Origin: CAVUCH01 sp963739995
Lineage (GTDB): Bacteria > Acidobacteriota > Vicinamibacteria > Vicinamibacterales > JAENWD01
DNA: 64,000 bases
Assembly: GCA_963739995.1 (NCBI GenBank)
Contig: CAVUCH010000021.1
Coordinates: 1-64,000 of the forward strand
Direction: 5' to 3'
Shown here: positions 8,273-16,280 of the stretch, in pieces
Position numbering within the stretch: position 1 is the first letter of the stretch
How the letters are laid out: every line of letters starts with the position of its first letter
Notes under the pieces: model-generated
Database searches by the model: none
Told to the model about the DNA's origin: nothing
The model's input: the letters and a program-made list of their open reading frames with translations, nothing else
Position numbers and translations under genes: made by a program

Positions 8273-9354
8273 TCACTCGCTGAGCATCTCGGATGGGCAG
8301 GGTCGCGTGCTCGTGTCAGGCGGCACGGGCAGTGCGCAGGGGACGTCGTGGTGCCAGACGGCCCAGACGATCCGGCCGAGTTTGTTGGCGATCGCGATCG
8401 TGGCCTTGTTGTGCCCGCGCCGCTCGCGCAGGGTGAGGGCCCACTGGTGTAGGCGCGTGAGGCCCTGGCCCGCGGCCGCGCGGCGGTGGGCCATGACGAG
8501 GACCGAGCGGGCGCCATGCGTCAGCAGACAGCGCAGATAGACGTCGCCCTGTTTGCTGATGCAGCCGAGCCGGCGCCGAGCCCCGCTGGAATGTTCGCGG
8601 GGCGTCAGGCCCAGCCAACTGGCAAACTGTCGGGCGCGCCGAAACGCGTGGATGTGCCCGACGCTGCCGACCAGCGCGGTCGCCGTCACCAGCCCGATGC
8701 CGGGAATCGTGAGGAGGCGCGTCACGACCGGGTCGGCGTCGGCGAGGGCGCGCAACTCGCGCTCGAGCGCCGCCATACGCACCTCAATCGCGCGGACGTC
8801 CTCGTGAACGCTGGCCAACACCGTCCGCAAGTGCAGCGGCAGGGCGGTCTCGGCGTCTTCCAGGATCGTCGGCACCGCCGCCAGCGCGCCGCGGGCGCCG
8901 GCGGGCAGCAGGATCCCGTGCTCGCGCAGAATCCCGCGCAGGGTATTGATCCGCGCGGTCCGGGTCGTCATCCATTGCTCGCGCACGCGATGCAGCGCGA
9001 CGAGCGCCTGCTGCTCGATGCGTTTCACCGCCACGCTCGGCATCTCGCCCGAGCGCACCGCCTCGAGGATCGCTTCGGCATCCGCGCGATCCGTCTTGTT
9101 GCGCGCACGTACGGCCGCACATAGGCCGGCGGGATCAGCGTCACCCGATGGCCGTGCTGCTGCGCCAGCCGTCCCCAGTAGTGCGCCATGCCGCACGCCT
9201 CCATCACGACGTGCAGCGGCGCGGTCTGCGTGAGGTAGCGCGTGAACTGCGGCCGATTCAGACGCTGACGCCCGACGACGCGCCACTGCGCATCCGCGAT
9301 CGCGAGCTCGAACACGCTCTTTGCGAGGTCGACGGCCACTGTCGTAGCATCCAT
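8273..9354 (-). pseudogene. IS110-family DEDD transposase, one frameshift
   Basis: Starts at an ATG (complement of 9352-9354) behind AGGAGG. The N-terminal RuvC-like domain reads 'TTVAVDLAKSVFELAIAD' with 'VVMEACGMAHYWG', then after a one-base shift near 9108 'NKTDRADAEAILEAVRSGEM', giving the D-E-D-D set. The C-terminal part has 'LLTIPGIGLVTATALVG' and 'GCISKQGDVYLRCLL', whose Ser is the family nucleophile. Only this one shift separates it from an intact gene of about 360 residues, so it may be recently inactivated or a sequencing error. Confidence 0.88.
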
Positions 9355-9417
9355 CTCGGTCTCCTCCTGGTTGCTGCTGACGGGGATCAGCTGATGCGGC
9401 AATGATGCCGCATCCGA

Positions 9418-9434
9418 ACCGGGAGGAGTCCATA
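9418..9434 (-). repeat. Right 17-bp inverted repeat of IS110 element
   Basis: Exact reverse complement of 8062-8078. It ends four bases before the terminal repeat of the neighbouring IS1182/IS5-like element. Confidence 0.9.
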
Positions 9435-9438
9435 CCAT

Positions 9439-10895
9439 CGTGGTGCAAGTTGCTGACGAGGGATCGACAGCGTCGATCTCGTGTACTACACTCGGCGCAT
9501 GGCGATGGGCAAACGGAAACGGCGCGCGCGCCAGGCGTCGATGTGGGTGGCCACGCAGGACCTGCCGCGTAGTGCGGCGCATCCGTTTTACACGCGACTG
9601 AACGCCATCCTCGACGAGGCGCGGGTTTGACCGGTTCGTCGAGGCGCAGTGCGCGCGTTCTACGCGCCGGTGATGGGGCGGCCGGGCCTGCCGCCGGGCC
9701 GGTACTTCCGGTTGCTGCTGCTCGGCTACTTCGAGGGGCTCGACTCGGAGCGCGGCGATCGCCTGGCGCGCGGCGGACTCGCTCGCGCGTGCGCAGCTTC
9801 GTGGGGCTGGAGCTGCACGAGCGCGGCGCCGGATCATTCGACGATCTCGCGCACGCGGCGGCTGATCGACGTGGAAACCCATCGGGCCGTCTTCACGTGG
9901 GTGCAGGAGCGCCTGGTCGACGCGCGGGCTGCTCAAGGGCCGGACGGTGGCGATCGACGCGACGACGCTCGAAGCCAACGCGGCGATGCGCAGCATCGTG
10001 CGGCGGGACACCGGCGAGAGCTATCAGGAGTTCCTGACGCGGCTCGCGCAGGCGTCGGGCATCAAGACGCCGACGCGCGAGGAGCTGGCGCGGCTCGATC
10101 GGACGCCGGAAGAAGAAGGACGTCGAACAAGGACTGGAAGAATCCGTCACGATCCCGACGCGAAGATCACGAAGATGAAGGATGGGCGCACGCACCTGGC
10201 CCACAAAGCCGAGCACGCCGTCGATCTGGAGACCGGGGCGCTCGTGGCCGTGACGGTGCAGGGCGCGGACGTCGGGCGACACGACGACGAGTCATCGAGA
10301 CGCTGATCATGGCCGCCGAACAGGTCGAGGCGGTCGTGCCCGACGGCGACGGCGTGCAGAGCTCGTCGCCGACAAGGGCTATCACAGCAATCAGGTGCTG
10401 GTCGATCTGGAGGCGGTCGGCGTCCGCAGCTACATCGCCGAACCCGATCGCGGCCGCCGGAGCTGGGACGATCAGCCGGAGGCGCGCGACCCGGTCTACG
10501 GCAATCGTCGGCGCATTCGCGGGGCGCGGGGCCGACGGCTGCTGCGGCGGCGCGGCGAACGCCTCGAGCGATCGTTCGCCCACCTCTATGACACCGGCCG
10601 GATGCGGCGCACGCATTTGCGCGGTCACGCGAACATCCTCAAACGGCTCCTCGTCCACGCCGGCGCGTTCAATCTCGGCCTCCTGATGCGACAGCTGTTC
10701 GGCATCGGGACGCCGCGAAGCCTCCAGGGGCGCGGGGTGGGGCTTCTCGGCTGCCTCTGGTCACTCATTCAAGGCCCGGAGGGCCTCTGGAAAGCGATCC
10801 GGAGTCTCTATCAGCCGTTCACATCGCCCGCGCCCTTACTCGCACCTCGCAAGGACTATCGCATTCACTTCACCGTCACGACAACTTGCGCCACG
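9439..10895 (+). mobile_element. Degenerate IS1182/IS5-like insertion sequence
   Basis: A 14-base near-perfect inverted repeat (CGTGGTGCAAGTTG at 9439-9452 against CAACTTGCGCCACG at 10882-10895, one mismatch) brackets a heavily frameshifted transposase. The span of about 1.46 kb is normal for such elements. Target-site duplications are not evident because the left side is occupied by the IS110 element. Confidence 0.65.
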
Positions 10896-10904
10896 GGCAG
10901 CTAG
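9499..10904 (+). pseudogene. IS1182/IS5-like transposase, multiply frameshifted
   Basis: Pieces in successive frames reconstruct one transposase: 'MGKRKRRARQASMWVATQDL' (from the ATG at 9499), 'FDRFVEAQCA', 'GRPGLPPGRYFRLLLLGYFE', 'DHSTISRTRRLIDVETHRAV', 'VAIDATTLEANAAMRSIVRR', 'DAKITKMKDGRTHLAHKAEH', a garbled 'ELVADKGYHSNQV' segment, and 'RRIRGARGRRLLRRRGERLE' through 'NILKRLLVHAGAFNLGLLMR'. At least five frame changes are needed. The catalytic Asp of 'AIDATTLE' is visible and the second lies in the shifted 'ADKGYHS' segment. The final stop lies just beyond the right terminal repeat, so the tail codons are probably not native. Confidence 0.82.
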
Positions 10905-11075
10905 GGTTCACTCATCTCGGAGCGAGCTCCCGATCACCGGACCTCGGGAGGCTCACGGCCTCATCGCCAGCGCAGCTCGATCGTCTGTCTACGGTCGCGC
11001 GCGGAACAATCAACCGACTGTCCTGGGCCGCAGCAACGTGCTCAGATTCCTCTATCCTTCGGCGTTTTTTAGGAC
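10905..11075. other. Short non-coding gap right of the IS1182/IS5-like element
   Basis: No gene, hairpin or second copy of the terminal repeat was recognised here. Confidence 0.4.
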
Positions 11076-11255
11076 CTATCCGACCTGCTGGGACGTTCTC
11101 GTGCGTCCGGCAATTCGCTCGAGCGGCGCGATCCGCCGCAGCTCGTCGAAGAAATTGACAATGAAGACAATCTTGTCGTGCTGTGCTTCAGGTCGCGCGC
11201 CCTGCGGTATTGCCACCGCGAACCGGTTGCCGTTCGGATGCAGGATCGAAACGCC
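11076..11255 (-). pseudogene. 3' end of an acidobacterial kinase/TolB-type protein
   Basis: Minus-strand residues 'HPNGNRFAVAIP' and 'HDKIVFIVNFFDELRRIAP' resemble the last blade and closing 'xVxLNFFDELRRxxP' motif common at the end of acidobacterial Ser/Thr kinases carrying a TolB/WD40-like propeller. Nothing upstream belongs to it, so only about 60 codons survive, with their own stop. It is another orphan 3' end at the edge of the decayed block. Confidence 0.5.
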
Positions 11256-11314
11256 GATTCGGCCGGGTCGCTGACGTGGCACGAGCCGGCTGTCGGACGG
11301 TGTAACCTACGAAC

Positions 11315-12007
11315 ATGACGCTCGGATTCTTTCATCGCCTGCCGTCGAAAGGACCGACCGCCTGCCTGACGCTCCAAGCGTTACTGGCGTTGCTGGTGCT
11401 CGCGACACCCGCGCGTGCGCAGGAGGTCCAGATTGACTCGTTCGAGGTGACGCCGTTCGTCGGCGTCAGGTTTGGAGGGACCTTCGACGTGCGGGTGGAG
11501 CAGCCGTCGCAGACTCAGGCCACCTTGAAAGACGCCTCGAGCTACGGTCTGTCTGCCGGTGTCCGTTTCGACGATTTCTCCCTGATCGAATTCCGATGGA
11601 CGCGGTCGACTTCGAGGCTGCGGTTCGACGCGCCGTTAGGACTTCTGGGCGCGTCGCTCGGAGACGTCACGTTGAACCAGTTTCACGCGGACTTCACGCG
11701 TGAGTTCGTCATCCCCGAAGTAAAAGGTCTCCGATCGTTCCTGACCGGCAGCGTCGGTGCCACGCACGTTGCCGCTGCGCACGACGGCTTCACGCGCTTC
11801 TCGTTCGGCTTCGGCGCCGGATTGAAACAGTCTCTGGGCTCGAGGTTCGCGATCCGCGCCGAGGCGAAATGGCTGCCAATCCTGATTGATCCCGAAGTTG
11901 GCGCATGGGCGTGTGGCACGGTCGGAGTCGGCGGCTGTCTCGTGGTCGTGACTGGATCACTGACCCAACAGTTCGAACTCAGCGTCGGGCCGGTTGTGCG
12001 CTTCTGA
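11315..12007 (+). CDS. Outer-membrane beta-barrel protein
   Basis: A 230-residue exported protein. The signal peptide has a hydrophobic core 'LQALLALLVLATPARAQ' with likely cleavage after A-R-A. The mature part alternates polar and hydrophobic residues in short strands ('FEVTPFVGVRFGGTFDVRVE', 'YGLSAGVRFDDFSLIEFRWT', 'FTREFVIPEVKGLRSFLTGS') and ends in Phe ('LSVGPVVRF'), the signature recognised by the Bam assembly machine. It resembles small 8-stranded OmpW/Opa-like barrels; ligand and role are unknown. No operon partner; the next gene downstream is also a barrel but frameshifted. Confidence 0.75.
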   Translation: MTLGFFHRLPSKGPTACLTLQALLALLVLATPARAQEVQIDSFEVTPFVGVRFGGTFDVRVEQPSQTQATLKDASSYGLSAGVRFDDFSLIEFRWTRSTSRLRFDAPLGLLGASLGDVTLNQFHADFTREFVIPEVKGLRSFLTGSVGATHVAAAHDGFTRFSFGFGAGLKQSLGSRFAIRAEAKWLPILIDPEVGAWACGTVGVGGCLVVVTGSLTQQFELSVGPVVRF

Positions 12008-12034
12008 CGAAACGGAGGATGGACCCGATTGATC

Positions 12035-12172
12035 GGCGGTGCACGGGTTCATCGCCGCCCAGCGGTACCGCAGTTTTGTGAGCGCCAGACCCTGGATCTT
12101 TCGCTTGTGCACGAGCGAGAAGAGGCGGTGCTGGTGCTCCGGTTTGCAGCGGCTGATCTCGTCGACGAGCAC
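12035..12172 (-). pseudogene. MoxR-like AAA+ ATPase fragment
   Basis: Minus-strand residues 'VLVDEISRCKPEHQHRLFSL', then 'VHKRKIQGLALTKLRYRWAA' and 'MNP', match the Walker B (LVDEISRC) and following sensor region of AAA_5/MoxR-type ATPases. The Walker A and lid parts are missing on both sides. It sits between two beta-barrel genes and is a relic only. Confidence 0.65.
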
Positions 12173-12254
12173 CGATGGGCCTCACCCCAGCGGCGTGACC
12201 AATGGCTGCGAGTTGCGACATGATATGGGGTCAGGAACTCCCGGAGATCCGATC

Positions 12255-13077
12255 ATGCGATTCGGTGCGGCGCTGCTCTTCTGCCTGATTTCGACCACCG
12301 GTAGTGCTCAGCAGCTCGCAACCGTCACGACCAACGCGCCCATCTACGCGGCCGCCCGGGAAACGCCGACGCCGCTGCGCGTGGCAGCAGTCGGCACCAG
12401 GCTTCGCGTGCTCTCCACCGACGGCGACTGGGTTCAGGTCGAGTACCAACGACCCGCAGTTGGGCAGGCGCGTCGGTTGGGTGCTAGGCCACTATGTCAG
12501 CCTGACCAACCACGATCTCCGGCCCATGGATCTCTCGGTGCCTGAGGCACCGCCTGCACTTCCGGCACTGGACCAGCCGACCACCGTGGCAATTGCGACT
12601 GAGACGTCCATTCCCTTTCCAAAGTGGGAGACCCTGCTCGGCTGGTCGTTCCTGCACGTCTCGGGCGAGTTCCTTGATCTGAACTCGGCGATCGGTTGGA
12701 ACGTCGCGGTTGCCGGGAACGTGTCGCCGTGGCTCGGGATCGTCGGGGATGCGACCGGCAACTACAAGGCCGGATTGACGGCTAACGATCCGGACGTAGC
12801 GATTCACACGTTCACCGGCGGGCCGAGGTTCAGCGCTCGCAATTCGCTCGTGGCCGTGCCGTTCGCAGAGTTTTTAGTGGGCTTCACCCGCACCAGCTTC
12901 GACATCGACGGCGTGGGTGATAGCTCCACCGAGTTCACCATCCAGCCGGGTGGCGGGGTCGACATCGGCAATGAACGAGTGGCTGCGCGATTGAGTTTCG
13001 CGTGGCGTCGGGTCTTCTACGAGGGCACTCCGACGAACATGTTCCGCTTCGTTGGCGGCGTCGTAATCCGCAGGTGA
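12255..13077 (+). pseudogene. SH3b plus beta-barrel outer-membrane protein, frameshifted
   Basis: The ATG at 12255 follows GGAG by 8 bases. Residues 1-18 form a signal peptide ('GAALLFCLISTTGSAQQ'), then a bacterial SH3 domain ('TNAPIYAAARETPTPLRVAA', 'RLRVLSTDGDWVQVEY'). Near 12446 the frame shifts; the SH3 end continues as 'NDPQLGRRVGWVLGHYVSL' and leads to a C-terminal barrel ('GWNVAVAGNVSPWLGIVGDA', 'FAEFLVGFTRTSFDIDGVGD', 'RLSFAWRRVFYEGTPTNMFR'). The shift fits one extra C (TAC-AAC read as TACCAAC), restoring the usual 'VEYNDPQxGRRVGWV'. Everything else is intact, so the break may be recent, phase-variable or a base-call error. Confidence 0.7.
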
Positions 13078-13273
13078 CGCAGGCTCGGACCAACCCGCTG
13101 AGAACATGGACGTTGGCGGTGGATCCATCGGACCGATCCCGAACAACAATCCTCGCGCCGGCGTAGGAGGAACCCGTTGAAGCCGGACACCCGAGCACTA
13201 CTCGCACATTCTTCGGCTCGCCGCGAAGCAGCAGACGCTCGACGTTCCGACGAATCTCGATATTGCCCTCTTG

Positions 13274-13753
13274 CTAGGCACCGAATTGACGAAGATGATG
13301 ATCCGCATGACGGTAACTGAATCTGCCCCATTCCGCTGCCGAGAGGGCGCCAAACAGCGGATGGTATCCTGAGAGCTGCGCTTCCGGGCCACTAAACCGC
13401 TGAATCAGACCTCGCAATTCATCGACGTCGCGCGCAAACTCGGTTGGACGAGTGCCCCCGATTTCCTGATCGGCCTCCGGCACGGTCCTGACGCCCTGCG
13501 GCCATTTGACGTTCGTGTGTATTGCCAACCACCTGATCACGGTGCGTTCCCAGAGCGTGCCAATGACTGGAACCCGCCGCTCGCCCAAGGCCGCGCGACA
13601 CGCATCGCTCAGATGACACACCATCTGATGCGGAGTCATCCTGCCCCACCTGCGTTCGCTCCGCGGCGTGAGTGCCTCAATCCGTCGCAGGATTTCCGCC
13701 CGTGCTTGCGGATGCAACAGAGTCCCGTTCTTCATCGCAGCCACGTTGCCCAT
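13274..13753 (-). CDS. DUF1569 (DinB-like fold) protein
   Basis: About 159 residues from the GTG/ATG cluster at 13753 or 13735 (GAAGGTGG precedes). The family hallmark 'SGYHPLFGALSAAEWGRFSY' followed by 'RHADHHLRQFGA' is present at the C-terminus and 'RMTPHQMVCHLSDACR' near the N-terminus; these His residues form the metal-site-like cluster of DinB/YfiT-fold proteins. Function is unknown; related folds include thiol-dependent transferases. Longer upstream extension of the frame reads like non-coding DNA. Stands alone, convergent with the barrel gene. Confidence 0.85.
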   Translation of the reverse strand: MGNVAAMKNGTLLHPQARAEILRRIEALTPRSERRWGRMTPHQMVCHLSDACRAALGERRVPVIGTLWERTVIRWLAIHTNVKWPQGVRTVPEADQEIGGTRPTEFARDVDELRGLIQRFSGPEAQLSGYHPLFGALSAAEWGRFSYRHADHHLRQFGA

Positions 13754-14119
13754 CACCACCTTCTCGATGAGTCCCCGCTTATCGGACTCGCATCCAGGAC
13801 ACTGCGAGTACGCGGCCCAGAACAGAAGCGCCTCGAGGAGATCGTTCGGAGCGCGGTCATTCAGAAGCGCTCCTGCCGTGGGCCTAACTAACAGTAGGAC
13901 GACAGCATATCTCGGTCGACCTGGCGAGGCCCGCAGCATAATGCGAATCCAGCGGAGAATCAGCATCTTCGGAGAGTGTTGAACGGATTGCGGTTCCGGG
14001 CGGACTGGCCGGCAGTCGTCACGGACTTAGGCTGGTCTGCAGAACGTCCGCCGAGGTCTGCCGCCACGCGCGTTGTACCGCCACGCGCGTCCTGCTTGTC
14101 CGCGGTTCTCGCTCCTCAT

Positions 14120-14180
14120 AAGTCGCCAAGGGACTTCTTTCCGGGCCCGAGCGGGTCGGAAGTCCCTTCGGCGTCACCCG
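14120..14180. repeat. Strong hairpin, possible member of a dispersed repeat
   Basis: The arms AAGGGACTTC and GAAGTCCCTT, extended by CGCC/GGCG, form a long stem around a GC-rich loop. The 3' part ('TTCGGCGTCA...GAGTAA') resembles the repeats at 15454 and 16190. It lies about 80 bases before the DUF3303 gene with no T-run, so it is not an obvious terminator. Confidence 0.5.
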
Positions 14181-14258
14181 AGAGTAATTTCGCTTCGCTT
14201 CTGCGGCCCGCTGCGTCAGAATCAGCGTTCCCGGATGTGAACTGAAGGAGGCGGACCG

Positions 14259-14537
14259 ATGAAAGTAATGGTTGTCTGGAAGACTGTTCCCGGACACTAC
14301 AAAACGGCGATTGACCAGTTTCTACGTGGGGGCGGTCCCGTCCCGCCTGGGGCGAAGACCGTGGGCCGTTGGCATACGCCGGGCTCAAATCTCGGCTGGC
14401 ATCTCATCGAGACGGGTGACCTGACGCTGATCGCCCAGCACGTGGCCGAGTGGTCTGATGTCTTGGTGTGCGACGTCTATCCGGTGATTGAGGATGCCGA
14501 GGCGGGAGCCGCCGCGAAGGCGGTATTCGGGAAATAG
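14259..14537 (+). CDS. DUF3303 family protein
   Basis: A 92-residue protein with a strong AAGGAGG ribosome site. 'MKVMVVWKTVPGHYKTAIDQ', 'KTVGRWHTPGSNLGWHLIET' and 'AQHVAEWSDVL' with 'PVIEDAEAGAA' match the DUF3303 dimeric alpha/beta-barrel family. The family is small, cytoplasmic and of unknown activity. Two other small ferredoxin-like barrel proteins lie within 1.7 kb, each separated by hairpin repeats. Confidence 0.85.
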   Translation: MKVMVVWKTVPGHYKTAIDQFLRGGGPVPPGAKTVGRWHTPGSNLGWHLIETGDLTLIAQHVAEWSDVLVCDVYPVIEDAEAGAAAKAVFGK

Positions 14538-15013
14538 TCGTGGCATTCCGCTCAGCTGGCTCCGGAAGAAGCGGGCGGCAAGGCGACAGGGCCCTGCCGC
14601 CCGTCACCCCGAGCCCGTTGCCCTGACGCGGACTCCATAGCGCGGATGGCGGATGGCTGGATCGAGCGATTGCGGAGGAGCGCTCGCCAAGAATCCCGAG
14701 CCGAAGAAGCAGCATTCGCGCGGAGGTCCTCCCTAGCAGCCCGTGGTGAAAGGCCGGCTGCATCGGCCGCCGATGCATCCCCGCCGGCTACGTTGCTTCT
14801 TCCTCAATACTGCCCGGTATTCTCGGTCGTCGCGCCTTGCCGGCGGGGCGCCTCCGCGCCCTGGGTGCGACGCCGGTCTTTCACCACGGGCTGCATCGCC
14901 AAGCGTCGAGTGATCCCCCGCGCGGCTTCCTGGGGAAGGACTGGAATCGATCCACACTCCACCGCCAAGCAGGAATCATCCTGTCCGCACGGCATTACTC
15001 GACAACGTGTCCG
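14538..15013. other. Intergenic region with inverted repeat
   Basis: No coding sequence seen. The notable content is the 23-base inverted repeat and internal palindrome described separately at 14736-14894. Confidence 0.6.
14736..14894. repeat. 23-bp inverted-repeat unit with internal palindrome (MITE-like)
   Basis: 14736-14758 and 14872-14894 are reverse complements with one mismatch in 23. Just inside the left arm is a 19-base palindrome (14759-14777; two 9-base arms around one C). The 159-base unit could be a miniature inverted-repeat element or a structured RNA. I see no target duplication at its edges and no second copy in the window. Confidence 0.55.
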
Positions 15014-15280
15014 CTACTTATCGAGGAAGTAGATGTCTGGCTTGTCGATCACGCCAGATTCTTGCATCCTCTCACGCAGGTCTGCCGACGCGGCAAACGT
15101 CTTCGCTCGATCGAGATCTTGGACTGCAAAGAGAATGACAATTTCGTTGGCGTCATCCGCATTACGAAGCAGGTACTTCTCCGTGAGCCCTGCGTCGTCG
15201 CGCGCTGCCTGATGAGCGTCGTAGGCGGGCTTCCACGTCTTGAAGTCCCTGACTTTGCTCCTGACTAGCATGAATGCCAT
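15014..15280 (-). CDS. Small dimeric alpha/beta-barrel (monooxygenase-like) protein
   Basis: 88 residues: 'MAFMLVRSKVRDFKTWKPAY', 'DAHQAARDDAGLTEKYLLRN', 'EIVILFAVQDLDRAKTFAAS', ending 'ESGVIDKPDIYFLDK'. This is the pattern of antibiotic-biosynthesis-monooxygenase-like or cyclase-like ferredoxin-fold proteins: strand, helix with 'xFxxWKxxYD', strand, helix. No cofactor motif is expected in the family. Ribosome-site sequence GAAGGACC lies upstream of the ATG on the minus strand. Substrate unknown. Confidence 0.78.
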   Translation of the reverse strand: MAFMLVRSKVRDFKTWKPAYDAHQAARDDAGLTEKYLLRNADDANEIVILFAVQDLDRAKTFAASADLRERMQESGVIDKPDIYFLDK

Positions 15281-15672
15281 GACCTGGTCCTTCTATGGTA
15301 GGGGTTAGCGGATTTCGGTGCGGGTCTGCACATCGCTCGCAAGGGTTCGCGAGTTGGAGGCCGACCGGCACGTCTTCGGCGACCTGGGACGATTGCAGCA
15401 TAACGCCAAACGCGCCTCGCCGAACGTCTGCAACAGATAGATTGGTCCCGCCTAGTCGCCTTGTGGCGACTAACCCGCGAGCCAGATCCGTCGTCACTTC
15501 GGCGTCAGGCGCGAGTAACCCCAGCCGCGAGGGCCGTATCGCCACAAGTCCCCGCAAGTTAGCCCTGACTCCCGGAACCCGCCTCGGTCCCGTATGCAGT
15601 CACCGCCCAGGTCGGACTGGCCGGAAGCCGGTAGGGGACCCAGGGCTCCCTCCTCAGTGCTCGCAACGCGGC
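15281..15672. other. Intergenic region carrying one copy of a hairpin repeat
   Basis: About 390 bases between two divergently unrelated small minus-strand genes. Apart from the repeat at 15454-15505, nothing coding was recognised. Confidence 0.55.
15454..15505. repeat. Dispersed hairpin repeat, copy 1
   Basis: Begins with the hairpin GTCGCC-TTGT-GGCGAC (15455-15470), then about 35 bases nearly identical to copy 2 at 16190-16239 (one TA/CA substitution and a two-base CG difference). Confidence 0.8.
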
Positions 15673-15939
15673 TTACGCCTCGACGAGAATCACCAGTGTC
15701 TCGGGCACCACACCATCATGGGCCATCGCCTCTGCAGCCGCCGGGCTCTGCATGACGGCATTCAACGCATCCATGTTCGGCACATCCATCATCAGAGCCA
15801 CGCGCTTCGGGTTCTGCGGATCCACGAACGTCCGGATGTTGGTGACGCCAAGCGGTCCAAACAGCTCCTTCCGCTTCGGCGAGCGCAGCCAATGATCCTG
15901 ACCCTTTGTGATGTCGTGATATCCAACGATCGTCGGCAT
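15673..15939 (-). CDS. Small dimeric-barrel-like protein, function unknown
   Basis: 88 residues from the ATG at 15939, preceded by AAGGAG at good spacing on the minus strand. 'MPTIVGYHDITKGQDHWLRS', 'FGPLGVTNIRTFVDPQNPKR', 'VALMMDVPNMDALNAVMQSP' and 'EAMAHDGVVPETLVILVEA' suggest two beta-alpha-beta halves of a ferredoxin-like barrel, similar in style to the neighbouring 88-residue protein. A longer upstream frame lacks a start signal. The two genes are not operonic, with about 390 bases between them. Confidence 0.75.
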   Translation of the reverse strand: MPTIVGYHDITKGQDHWLRSPKRKELFGPLGVTNIRTFVDPQNPKRVALMMDVPNMDALNAVMQSPAAAEAMAHDGVVPETLVILVEA

Positions 15940-16189
15940 GTTGTCTCCTTCGTGAGGATGGCCGGGCCTGCTACCACAAGCGTAGCCCACGGGCGAATCA
16001 CCCTCGAGCAGCAATGGTTACGAGGAATCGCGCATGAGACACCGGAGCGCATGACAGTGGACGGCGGGCCGGACGCGCGGCGCCGAATCTTTCGGCGCAG
16101 CATTCTTGTACTAGAGAACAGCCGGCGCTGGCAACCGCGATTACGGGGATCGACAGGGTCTCGGCCACCGTGCTGGATTAGTAACCATC

Positions 16190-16239
16190 AGTCGCCTTGT
16201 GGCGACCAACCCGAGCCAGATCCGTCGTCACTTCGGCGT
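16190..16239. repeat. Dispersed hairpin repeat, copy 2
   Basis: Same GTCGCC-TTGT-GGCGAC hairpin (16191-16206) and tail as 15454-15505. It lies just beyond the stop of the ankyrin-repeat gene. Confidence 0.8.
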
Positions 16240-16280
16240 TTATCAGTAGCATGTGGCTCAGGCAAGTCCTCTGAGGGTGT

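Larger units (their letters stand above)
8062..9434 (-). mobile_element. IS110-family (IS1111-group-like) insertion sequence
   Basis: A DEDD transposase on the minus strand is bracketed by a perfect 17-bp inverted repeat (8062-8078 and 9418-9434). Inverted repeats near the ends are a feature of the IS1111 subgroup rather than classic IS110. The element is about 1.37 kb, a normal size. It leaves about 195 bases of non-coding DNA downstream of the transposase and about 65 bases upstream. The left end lies in a PrsW gene and the right end is four bases from the terminal repeat of another insertion sequence. Confidence 0.8.

Noticed and set aside
13190..13330. Possible small plus-strand gene reading 'HILRLAAKQQTLDVPTNL'
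   Set aside because: No start codon with a ribosome site, overlaps the DUF1569 3' end, and no family was recognised.
14736..14894. Calling the inverted-repeat unit a definite MITE
   Set aside because: No target-site duplication or second copy is visible in this window.
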